A DNA stretch of 64,000 bases from Brachycybe producta (taxonomy: Eukaryota > Arthropoda > Diplopoda > Playtdesmida > Andrognathidae), in contig JAUPFP010000011.1 in the NCBI GenBank assembly GCA_036925085.1, positions 124,001-188,000 of the forward strand, in the 5' to 3' direction. The notes beneath the pieces are model-generated. The model was not told the DNA's origin. It searched no databases and saw only the letters and a list, made by a program, of their open reading frames with translations. Made by a program: the position numbers and the translations under genes. This document shows positions 10,395-18,879 of this stretch, in pieces (position 1 is the first letter of the stretch; each line of letters opens with the position of its first letter).

Positions 10395-11787
10395 AAATGG
10401 TGGAGGTGCGGGGTATAGTGCCAATAACGACACCGAAGACGAAGATGAAGCTACTGGAGGAGCTTCAGCCACACCGAGATCTGCAAAGAGGACGCCAAGA
10501 GTAACGTCCGAAGAGGTCCTGAAGTTAACTGCCCAGATGAAGAAGCAAGTCGCCACAGAGTACCTGGCCAGTCTACGGACCAAGAAGCAGAAGGAGTCCA
10601 TGCTCAACGTGTTTGGATTCACCAGTAAAGCGGACACAACCCAAACGAGTGAGTTTGCATCCGTTTATGATATTCAAAGCGAATTTCAAGAGGCGCGCCC
10701 AAGAGCAAGGGACCCGCCTAACCCAGAGTCAAGCATGAACATTCAAGCCATCACGTTAGATGACAACGCTGACGCGCCATCATGCCAAGAGTTAGTGAAA
10801 AGATACCATGGTCGCCATCCGCTCGAAACGCTCCAACGTTTCGATGGCATCATGTCAGTGCACGAGTTTCTGCAACGTTTCGAGGACATTGCAGATATAC
10901 AAGAGTGGAACGACGTACATAGACTGTACTTCGCCAAGACCGCGTTCATAGGCTATGCCCAGGAGTGGTTAGCTGGTTTCTCAAGAGAGCACAAGAAACC
11001 AACGTGGACAGGGCTGCGCCGAGCGTTAGTAGACGCGTTCGGAAAAGCAGATGACGCAGTTCGAATTCAAGGAGAATTCGAAAGGATGAGACAACGAAAG
11101 GGTGAGAATTCAGCAGTTTATATGCGAAATTACTTGCGCATGTCATACCTGTTATGCCCTAACATCCCAGAGCCAGTTAGAGTGTCGAATTTGCGCAAAA
11201 CATTGCACCCAATTATTCGACAGCACACCAAGACGTGTCCAATCGCGGACACAAAAGAGTTCGTCCAATTTATAAATCGAGTCGAATCAATTTTAATTAT
11301 GGATGAAGAGTGGGAGATCGTGGAGCAGAGCGCGCTTCAACCCTTCCAACCCCAAAAGCAGTCTGGTCAGCAGAACCAGAGTAATAAGAGTAGAAAGAAC
11401 CAAGCGAAAGGAGCTTACGACGACAGAGTATACGCCGTCGTTGCGCAGAACAACGCTCCGAATTCTGGCCAACAGCAATTGCAATCTCAGCAGAAGAAGC
11501 AACAGGGCCAGAGATCTCAGAGAAATAGACAGAGATCACCGAGAAATAGAGGGCAGAAGCCTAAAGTACCTTTAGAGGAGGTCATTTGCTACAACTGCCG
11601 CCAAAAAGGTCATTTTGGTAGAAATTGCCCACAGCCCGATAAACGACAGGCATCCACAGTCGGCAATATAACGAGTCAAGAGTCAGCTGTTTCCACAGGG
11701 CCTGATGGAAAACAGTACGTAGCCGTGTTAGTCAACGGACAGACGACCTATTTCCCCGTCGAAGCCCAACAACAACATTTAAACTAA
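10204..11787 (+). CDS. Gag polyprotein, LTR element (527 aa)
   Basis: Structural protein of the retrotransposon, expected to form cytoplasmic virus-like particles that package element RNA. The N-terminal ~130 residues are low-complexity and Pro/Gln/Arg-rich. Residues ~205-360 look like a retrotransposon capsid domain (W and F positions around …QEWLAGFSREH… and …YMRNYLRMSYLL…). A Gln-rich stretch follows, then one CCHC zinc knuckle, CYNCRQKGHFGRNC, at residues 462-475. The ATG at 10204 is preceded directly by an in-frame TAA, so translation cannot start upstream in this frame. The A at -3 is missing. The first 63 codons lie in the LTR and the frame then crosses the primer-binding site. A downstream Met (for example at 10537 or 10600) is an alternative start that would avoid this. 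The stop overlaps the ORF2 start as TAATG. Confidence 0.9.
   Translation: MSRPVNPTPRGSTVIEAGPQQSTTESTPAPPTQQREQRRLRGRSSSRVVGNGAKGTRGGPVVSQNGGGAGYSANNDTEDEDEATGGASATPRSAKRTPRVTSEEVLKLTAQMKKQVATEYLASLRTKKQKESMLNVFGFTSKADTTQTSEFASVYDIQSEFQEARPRARDPPNPESSMNIQAITLDDNADAPSCQELVKRYHGRHPLETLQRFDGIMSVHEFLQRFEDIADIQEWNDVHRLYFAKTAFIGYAQEWLAGFSREHKKPTWTGLRRALVDAFGKADDAVRIQGEFERMRQRKGENSAVYMRNYLRMSYLLCPNIPEPVRVSNLRKTLHPIIRQHTKTCPIADTKEFVQFINRVESILIMDEEWEIVEQSALQPFQPQKQSGQQNQSNKSRKNQAKGAYDDRVYAVVAQNNAPNSGQQQLQSQQKKQQGQRSQRNRQRSPRNRGQKPKVPLEEVICYNCRQKGHFGRNCPQPDKRQASTVGNITSQESAVSTGPDGKQYVAVLVNGQTTYFPVEAQQQHLN
10398..10414 (+). promoter_or_regulatory. Primer-binding site, tRNA-Ala type
   Basis: Three bases after the 5' LTR, TGGTGGAGGTGC is complementary to the CCA-ended 3' terminus of animal tRNA-Ala. 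The match continues as GGGG if one C is allowed to be missing. Assignment is from memory of tRNA-Ala 3' ends. The site lies within the gag reading frame. Confidence 0.7.
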
Positions 11788-14135
11788 TGAGGGCGGCGGT
11801 GAAAAGGGGCCCACCGCCCTTCACGAAGAGAATACCTTCGAAGAAGAGTAAGGTCGATTCCCCGGTCGAAAAAGATGTTCAGAAGGCAGCATCTAAGAGC
11901 AATGAAGAAGATGCTCAGAAGACAGCATCTAAGGGCAACCAGAGCGATGTTCAGAAGTCAGCATCGAAGAGCTACAGCAGAGATGTCCAGAAAGAGACAT
12001 CCACCCAAATCAAGCGAGATGTTCAGCAAGCAGCATCCAGGAGTAACAAGAGAGATGTCCATCACGAAGTATCCACAAACGTGAAGAAGAAACCAAAGAC
12101 ATCAAAGAGGGTTAGCGAGTATCACAAATACTTACCTGAACTTTCAACAGCAGAGGACGACTCGTCATTCAATAGAGGTGTTGAAGACGTTGATGACATC
12201 ATAGGCTACATAAGTGAACGAGAGATAGATGAAGTTATAGAGGGTGTAGATGACGCCATAGAGAAGCCTATCAAACCAACTTATGAGCAAAATTTTAACA
12301 TGAGTCATCGAGGTATCAATTCACAAAGAAAACACAAATGCAGAATTGAAACAAGAGAAATGTTTTTATTAAACAAGAGGTTTACAAAGCCCACCCACAA
12401 GGCAATAAAAACAACAATGTATACAGAAGTTATACACGACGAGGCTAGAGGTCAAGCCGGCTCTGATTCCCGAGAAAGAGTAGCCGTCACCACTTGTAGC
12501 GAAGGCAGACGAAAGCCCCAAGAAGGGACGGACAGAAGAATCAGACGTCAATTGACACCTTCTGACAATAGGAACCAAGATTTAGGACGAATTTCCATTA
12601 GACAGGTCGGAGTTCAGATGACTGCCACCTTAGTAAAGATGGAGGAGAAACAATCCTTCGTCTCTGTTAAAGTAAATAAACAGAAAAATGGAAACAGGAC
12701 CCCCGAAAATGGTCATCTGACCACAACCGGGCGAGAGACACATTTTCCCAATGAGAGGAGAAATTCAATAAATATCGTCACCTTGGTTCTCATTCTTTTA
12801 ATCGTACTCACCATTATCGGAGTGAAAGTCTTGAAAGAATTAGGTCGAATTGTCAAGATCGGTTTAGCGAGCCTCGCAAAGAACATAACCGAGAAGAGTG
12901 GTAGTCTGTCCGTCCATAGGCTACCACCAGAAGGGCAAGAAGCGATGGAACGAAGGGCCGTTCCATCCCAGAAAGAGCCTTCTTGTCCACCAGGAACTAG
13001 AGAAAGGGGACAAGAAGAGGAAGAGGAGGAAGGAGGACAAAGAACGATGTTGGTGTCCTCGGCCAAGGAGCAGCAACCACAAGGGGGGGGTAGACACTAT
13101 CCAAGTGACCCCGAATCCTGGCCACTACCTCCTCGTTCCCGAACGAGCCGCCCCGAACGACCGCCAGTCCCGGCCGACCGGAGCAGGACATCGGAGAGGG
13201 CTACCATCATCGTCCCCAACATACGAAGGGACGACAGAGGGCAAAGAGAGCCGGGAGCCTCCCGAGATCAAGAGAGAGACATAGAGGCGTCCAGCCAGCG
13301 GCGGGTGAGATTCAACCCAGCCGTGCAAATCCGCAAGATCGGACTGCCACCCCCGCTACCGGAGAGTCTCCGGGCGGAAGTTGGGGCTCGTCCGAGAACG
13401 AGAAGTAGTGAGCGGCTGGAGAGCGCAACCTATGCCATGCAGCGGAGAGCGGAGGAACCAGTGGTTGCAAGTAGCGGCCACCGAGAGAGAGCGAGAGAGA
13501 TTCGTCCGCCAGTTCCTCCGAGGCCGGCAGAAGTCCCAGACTACCGATTTAGTCCCGCTGGAAGAGACGCAGAGGAGAGTAGACAGAGGAGCACGAGAGA
13601 AGACCCAGGAATTGAGATGGGTCCAGTCCTCCTGAACAACCTTATCGTGCGCTGGTACCGACACCAGGCACCCAGGTCAGTCCAGTACCTGGGGTGCTTC
13701 ACGCCACGTCATGGGATGCCGCATGTCGCCCTATCGACCACATGCCGCCATTACCTCCTCACAGCGAAGACAAGAGGGGACGTCGCCCTCGTCATAATTA
13801 AGAGGATGACGCTAGAATGCCGAATCTACTACTATAGGGGAGGGTGGAACGTGCCAAGAGAAAGAAGGAACGTAAGGTGCTTCCTGCATCAACTACTCCA
13901 ACCTGGACCGACCCACGAGATAGACATTAGCTACGGCGAGTTTCGGTTCACAGGTGGGCGCACAGAAAGAGTGGTGCTACTGTATGATGCAGTGGTCCAT
14001 GCGATCATGGGCGACCTGCCCCAGCTAGAGGTCCTCGGAAGGGAATGTCTGATTGAGACGACACTCCGAATGATCATGAGGGCAGCAGAGGCGCCTCACC
14101 GTGGATGGGCTGATGTGCGCGATCCCTACCCATAG
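11787..14135 (+). CDS. ORF2 of LTR element, unrecognised membrane-anchored protein (782 aa)
   Basis: I do not recognise this protein. It starts at the ATG that shares its A with the gag stop (TAATG). Residues 30-101 are six tandem 12-residue repeats of the form DVQKxASKSNxx. Residues ~328-349 (INIVTLVLILLIVLTIIGVK) form one clear hydrophobic membrane segment without a signal peptide. Residues ~365-610 are Arg/Pro/Glu-rich and probably disordered. The last ~170 residues (from VLLNNLIVRWYRHQ) have the mixed composition of a folded domain. No protease DTG/DSG, reverse-transcriptase DD or integrase motif was found. It occupies the place where pol would normally follow gag. It could be an env-like or accessory protein, or a captured gene; none of these is shown by the sequence. 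Confidence 0.8.
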   Translation: MRAAVKRGPPPFTKRIPSKKSKVDSPVEKDVQKAASKSNEEDAQKTASKGNQSDVQKSASKSYSRDVQKETSTQIKRDVQQAASRSNKRDVHHEVSTNVKKKPKTSKRVSEYHKYLPELSTAEDDSSFNRGVEDVDDIIGYISEREIDEVIEGVDDAIEKPIKPTYEQNFNMSHRGINSQRKHKCRIETREMFLLNKRFTKPTHKAIKTTMYTEVIHDEARGQAGSDSRERVAVTTCSEGRRKPQEGTDRRIRRQLTPSDNRNQDLGRISIRQVGVQMTATLVKMEEKQSFVSVKVNKQKNGNRTPENGHLTTTGRETHFPNERRNSINIVTLVLILLIVLTIIGVKVLKELGRIVKIGLASLAKNITEKSGSLSVHRLPPEGQEAMERRAVPSQKEPSCPPGTRERGQEEEEEEGGQRTMLVSSAKEQQPQGGGRHYPSDPESWPLPPRSRTSRPERPPVPADRSRTSERATIIVPNIRRDDRGQREPGASRDQERDIEASSQRRVRFNPAVQIRKIGLPPPLPESLRAEVGARPRTRSSERLESATYAMQRRAEEPVVASSGHRERAREIRPPVPPRPAEVPDYRFSPAGRDAEESRQRSTREDPGIEMGPVLLNNLIVRWYRHQAPRSVQYLGCFTPRHGMPHVALSTTCRHYLLTAKTRGDVALVIIKRMTLECRIYYYRGGWNVPRERRNVRCFLHQLLQPGPTHEIDISYGEFRFTGGRTERVVLLYDAVVHAIMGDLPQLEVLGRECLIETTLRMIMRAAEAPHRGWADVRDPYP
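11874..12089 (+). repeat. 36-bp tandem repeat coding six 12-aa units
   Basis: Six in-frame copies, each starting GATGTTCAG/GATGCTCAG/GATGTCCA, encode DVQKAASKSNEE-like units at residues 30-101 of ORF2. No frame break occurs between units. Confidence 0.9.
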
Positions 14136-14754
14136 TAATAATGTGCTTCGCATTCAAGAGTTCTAACGGGTTTACATCGCGTTTACTCGTAATAATCGAC
14201 GAGAGAAAAGAGAAAAAAGAGCGAAGGGCACTAGACCAGCCAACTTGGCACGTCTAGTCCCGAAGTGCCAGAGTGTGTGAAGTGTTTTTCGCGTTCAGAA
14301 GCCCCTTCGGAACTACTTCGCGTTTTTCCGAAGGTGAGACTCTTCTTTAATGGATTGTGAGATCCACCGATCGCCAGCGAGCACCAGTGAGTTAAAAGAG
14401 AACATTCTCATCCAGAGAACACTTTAATTTTAAGTTCTTCTTAATTTTAAGTTCCTTTTTGAGCATGCGTAATAAAAGAGAATCCTTTCGTGGATCCGCA
14501 TGAATAGAGGTAGAGTTCGTTACCTCTTAAAGAGATTAAAAATTTAGTATTTTTATCAAGTGCCAAAAATTTTATGTCGAATCAAAATTTTTGTTAAAGA
14601 GTATTTTAATATTTTAGTAATATTTTTTTTTAAGATGGCGCCCGGACAGGGGCGCAGTTCTTCTTTCGAGAAGTTTAGTTTTGTATTTTTATAAGTTGAT
14701 ATTTTAATAATACTCATAAAGAGTTTTCGTATTATTTTTATATTTTAATTTACA

Positions 14755-15005
14755 GCTTAAGCCAAAGAGGTGGCATAGTCCAAGCTTGTCATAGCTTTCG
14801 CCACATAGTAGGGACCAGTAGAGTCCATAGAAGCATGCAAAATTGAGTATTTTGTTTTTTTTTATTTTATTTCTTTTATATAAAGATTTCATTTAAGGCT
14901 TACCAAAGAAGCGGTGTTTAGTGAGCTCTGCGTAGCTCCGCCGCATAGTCAGAATCAGTCGTATTGTAGTGAACGATCAAAATTGAGTATTTTGTTTTAA
15001 TTTCG
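14755..15005 (+). ncRNA. Duplicated stem-loop RNA motif in element 3' region
   Basis: Two diverged copies of about 105 bp occur, each ending in CAAAATTGAGTATTTTGTTT. Copy 1 folds as GTGGC (14770-14774) with GCCAC (14800-14804) around AAGCT (14782-14786) with AGCTT (14793-14797). Copy 2 folds as GCGG (14911-14914) with CCGC (14941-14944) around GAGCT (14923-14927) with AGCTC (14934-14938). Both stems change in a compensating way between copies. It could be an RNA export, packaging or stability signal; the role is inferred, not known. Confidence 0.55.
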
Positions 15006-15157
15006 TTTTAAGAGTTTTGTTTCTATCATTTGTTGTAATGATTGGAAACACACACAAGTCTCACGTGTACGTTCCGAGGTCCCGTAGGCCGAGGAAGGCT
15101 AAGGGAAAGGGGGTTTAAAAGAGTCAAAATTTAGAGGCCCAGGGACGTGCCTCCTTC

Positions 15158-15171
15158 AGAGAAGGGGGGTG
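15158..15171 (+). promoter_or_regulatory. Polypurine tract
   Basis: AGAGAAGGGGGGTG directly precedes the 3' LTR, where plus-strand DNA synthesis is primed in LTR elements. One T interrupts the purines. Confidence 0.75.
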
Positions 15172-16065
15172 TGTGACACCCTGTAGAAACAGAAGGTGAA
15201 ACACTTAAGTCAAAAATTCAGTTTTGACAGTAAGGCACCCCTTGGTGCACAGATGTTCGGACATGGGTGGCCCGAATTCTAGAGAATTCGTGGAACCAGG
15301 TCCGACCGTGAGAAAATTGGAAATAAGTTCCAAGAATATTTCTGATTATGATTTAATATCCCCGGCCCAGGGCAATGATTGGCCCAGTTGGTCAATCATT
15401 ACGCCCTGAGGTGACAGTTGCCCCTCCCAGGAGACCGGACAAGTGAGCCTGAGACTTATGTGTGAGGACAGTCAGAGCTGAGACACGGAGTAAGAAGGTC
15501 CGAATCTAGAGTTTAACCAGATAAGTTCTGGACTAGAAAGTCATTCTTGAGGGTTAAAAGAGTGAAGATCTGACTTAGAGAAGATTATTATGTAAAAGCA
15601 ATAACAATTATGTAATCAAGAGCAAGTAAAGAGTTTTGTCCAGAATACATCAACCAGTGTCATATTGTGTATTTTGGATTGTATTGAGTTCCTGTACTCC
15701 TAAAATAGAGGAGTATCCAGCAGAAGGTACTCAGACACAGCCTGAGTCCCTCTGCCTGGAGCCTCCAGCAACTCAATCAAAGAGGACTAGAGTTTCTTCG
15801 GCATCGTCACGCCTATACCAAAGATCCCTAGGAAAGACGGTCTTTTTGTGGGCCGTGCCAGGCAAGGCAAGTAAATGTCGCGCCCGGTGAACCCAACCCC
15901 CAGAGGTTCAACAGTAATAGAGGCTGGTCCGCAACAGTCGACAACAGAGTCGACCCCGGCACCACCGACTCAGCAGAGGGAACAACGTCGTCTACGAGGA
16001 CGAAGTTCCTCCCGCGTCGTCGGCAATGGAGCCAAAGGTACGAGAGGTGGGCCAGTCGTGTCACA
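15172..16065 (+). repeat. 3' LTR
   Basis: 894 bp, near-identical to the 5' LTR. Its copy of the gag start (15875) opens into flanking DNA and stops within four codons after the LTR, so it encodes nothing useful. Confidence 0.95.
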
Positions 16066-16069
16066 TTTG

Positions 16070-16511
16070 GCTTAAGTAGGGACAAAGTTTCAAGCAAATA
16101 ATGACGTGGTGTCTATGAGAGGTGTGTATTTGTGTTGTAGTTTACGACCAGACGGACCAGTGGCGATTTTCTACCTATGCTCTCTAAAAAAAACTCCTAG
16201 GAAACTCAAAAAATTATTTGAATTAGTAGTAGATTATTCTAGTTTATGAACATTATAGAATTATAAACAAAAAATAATTTTCTCTGCAATACATTAACGG
16301 TTTGCTTAATTACAATAAATAAGTTGAAAAAACTCAAATGTCACTGTTATTTTTGAAGTCGGATGGTAACTCAGTTCTCGGAATGTAGTTGGGAACATAC
16401 TACAATGTGTAATTGTCTATCTTTCTAGAAGTAAAACGTTGCAAGTCCAACTGGCTTCAATTACGTGAGAAAAGAAAATTGGTACAGTGTGTCATAGAGG
16501 TAAATGGAAAC
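16070..16511. other. Non-coding flank after LTR element
   Basis: AT-rich sequence with no exon or repeat partner recognised. Confidence 0.4.
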
Positions 16512-16920
16512 TTAAGCCTTGTTTTCAAGGCGATAGTTCTCTCGTGAGAGTAGTTGTCATGAAAGGTGCGATAGTTCACTCTCACGATAGCAACTGGACA
16601 TCTACATATGTCTTGAAGTAACGTAATAGTTGTCTGTCATGACCGTGTGACATCTACTTCACAGATATGTTTGAGTCAACAACAGTGTTGCCTCTCCCTC
16701 CAGAAGCCAAATTTCTCTACAAAGTGGATATTTCCCTACAAGGGGCCACTCAACAACTATTACTATTGCGACAGTACTATCAACTATCTATAGTCAAACG
16801 AGATAGTGTAATAGTGCTATCGCAAATGTGTGATAGTGACTATCATGTGGTCTTCACGATGATAGTTCTCGCGATAGTTGCTGCTCTCATGACAGCAACT
16901 ATCATGAAAACGAGGCTTAA
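16512..16920. mobile_element. Foldback MITE, family F (TTAA ends)
   Basis: The left end is TTAAGCCTTGTTTTCA and the right end, reverse-complemented, is TTAAGCCTCGTTTTCA. The interior is built from repeats of GATAGTT and TCTCGTGAGAG-like palindromes. No coding sequence. Confidence 0.75.
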
Positions 16921-16924
16921 AAGT

Positions 16925-18541
16925 TGCTAATTTGAATTTGCAGTAGTTTACCTCTTGTGTATAGATATGTTCTAATATCGCAATACTCTGCAATAATGTG
17001 AAATTGAGCAAATTAGTAAAAAAAAAAGAGAGAGAGAAAAGAAAAGAAAACCAAAGGATAGACAAGCCCGAATTAATTGCTCATGAACGAAGACAGCGTT
17101 CCAGATAGAACCAAACAGACAGAGCTGGTCATTTATTGTTAACTTAATGTGATATTACAAGAATTCATGAGCATATAAAACATACCTGCTTTTATTGCTC
17201 TTTATTATTAAGTTTGTGTATAAACTTTAATAAAATATTGAGAACATGTTTTCTAAAGTTTGATGTTTGCACGTTTTAAGATTGTTTCACAATGGCTGTG
17301 TGTTTGCTTGTTGCCAGTAGTTTCATTAGTAACTGCACGTTTGTGTTTTGGGTTGGTTGGTTGCTTATTCGTGCACGTTTTTTTCCGCTTGCATTTTTTT
17401 TTTGTCTTCTTCGCAGTCATCTGCTGCTAGTTCCACTATGGCTTTTCCGATTTATTCGAAACGAACGTAAATTCTAATTGAATTGTTGATTTTATTAACA
17501 GGATTCATTCTTTAGACAGATGTCTCGTCTTTCTCTTCAGCATAATCTCAATGAGTCATTAATTAAAAAAAAAATATGGTCAAGATATTATTTTGGTTGA
17601 TAATGGATGGACGGAAGGACTTACGGAACCGTTGGTTATTAACTTTTAGGCCTCAATCGAAGCGGACCACATTGGCTGCTGATTTTGCTGCCAAAAATTT
17701 TGGATGGTTTCATTCTCCATTTTTCTTCCGAATCTTAAAAAAAAAAGGAACTTCTTGTGTTGAATGGATTTTGCATTGTTTGAAAAATGGTACTGCTCAG
17801 TTTAAAAAAAAGTCGACGGGAATCAAGGGAGAGTTTATTTTTTTTTTTCCAGTTGTGCTTTCTTGCAACATTCCAAGTGCTCGGGACAAGTGCCAGTTCA
17901 CTCCACCATTCATGAGTGATGATACACTAAAATGAATGGTTGGTTTTCATGTGATTCCACTTGTTTCTGGTGACATTAATGAATTTGTTGTGTCAAGTTT
18001 TTTTTTTTTTTTGTGATAACTTGAGAAAGAATTTTCTAAACACATTTTTTAAAGGCGGAGGTTAATTTTGTAATTGAGCATTTAATTAATTAATTAATGC
18101 TCTCTGGTTTTGTGTTTTGGTTTTTGTGTTTTTAAGTTTTCGGTTGAAAATTGTTACAGCTATTCGGTAATGTGCAAAACGGATCAAAAATTAGTTTTAT
18201 AAAGAACAGATTGACAATATATTTTAATGTTTTAGATGGTTTTTTTGTTGAAAAAAAAAGGTCTTAAAAAAGGTTGCTAAAGGAGGTTTTTTTGTGAGAT
18301 GTATGTTTTGAACTTTTGTGAAGCATCATCATCATCATCATGCAATATTTTACAGATAATGTGTGCTTGCCATTTTAATGAGATTTTTATTTTCTTAGGA
18401 GTGTGTTTGTATGCATATATTTAACTGCGGTGCAGTTGGCTTACAAAGTTATTTAACAAAAGTTAGGTTTAGTTTATCTATGCAAATTAAGGCAGGCCTT
18501 TCAGTTCAAAAAAAAAGAAAATGTTACGAATCTTGAGATTA
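16925..18541. other. Intergenic, no gene supported
   Basis: AT-rich with A/G and T runs. A 119-codon open frame at 17576-17935 has a Lys/Phe-rich composition driven by A and T runs and no recognisable motif, so I did not call it. CAT repeats lie near 18326-18340. Confidence 0.4.
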
Positions 18542-18879
18542 TTAAGCCGCATTACAGACCAAGCTCGCGAGTAGTTCGCAAACCGAAACAGAACCCCCAA
18601 TTTTTAGAACGGGAGCTCGCGAACAGTTCTAAGGCTGTTCGGGAACCGGTACAAAGTTCGCTCTTGAGGCGGTACATATCAAAGGGTTGGTCTCGTCTCG
18701 TCTCGCCAGTTTATAATTATTACAAACAATTTGTACAAAATTATTACATACAAATTTAAGAACGCGAACTATATTGACGAACTAACAAACAAAATCTCGA
18801 GAGCTGTTTGTCATGCAGCTCTCGAACAGTTCTCCAGTAGTTCGCGAACATCTAATTTTGGTCTGTATGTGTGGCTTTA
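18542..18879. mobile_element. Foldback MITE, family E (TTAA/TTTA ends)
   Basis: The left end TTAAGCCGCATTACAGACCA mirrors the right end, which reads TAAAGCCACACATACAGACCA when reverse-complemented. Inside, GCTCGCGAACAGTTCT-like blocks occur in both orientations. Non-coding. Confidence 0.75.

Larger units (their letters stand above)
14136..15171 (+). other. 3' non-coding region of the LTR element
   Basis: About 1 kb between ORF2 and the 3' LTR without coding potential. It contains a 7-bp hairpin ACTAGAC/GTCTAGT (14230-14236 with 14252-14258), two copies of a larger stem-loop repeat (14755-15005) and the polypurine tract. Confidence 0.7.
9501..16065 (+). mobile_element. Full-length non-autonomous LTR retrotransposon (gag + ORF2, no pol)
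   Basis: Two 894-bp LTRs (9501-10394 and 15172-16065) begin TGTGACACCC and end GTGTCACA, a perfect 8-bp terminal inversion. They are flanked by a 4-bp target duplication TTTG (9497-9500 and 16066-16069). I found one substitution between the LTRs, so insertion is recent. The primer-binding site (10398), gag (10204-11787), ORF2 (11787-14135), a 1-kb non-coding 3' region and a polypurine tract (15158) occur in the normal order. No protease, reverse transcriptase, RNase H or integrase motif is present. It must be mobilised in trans or be recently immobile. The Gag fold and 4-bp target site point to the Ty3/gypsy side of LTR elements. Confidence 0.93.

Noticed and set aside
12713-13664. Several frames antisense or out of frame to ORF2
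   Set aside because: Shadows of the GC-rich, Arg/Pro-rich ORF2 region; ORF2 itself is the only long continuous frame.
17576-17935. 119-codon frame
   Set aside because: Lys/Phe runs reflect A and T homopolymers. No domain, and no neighbouring exon to join.
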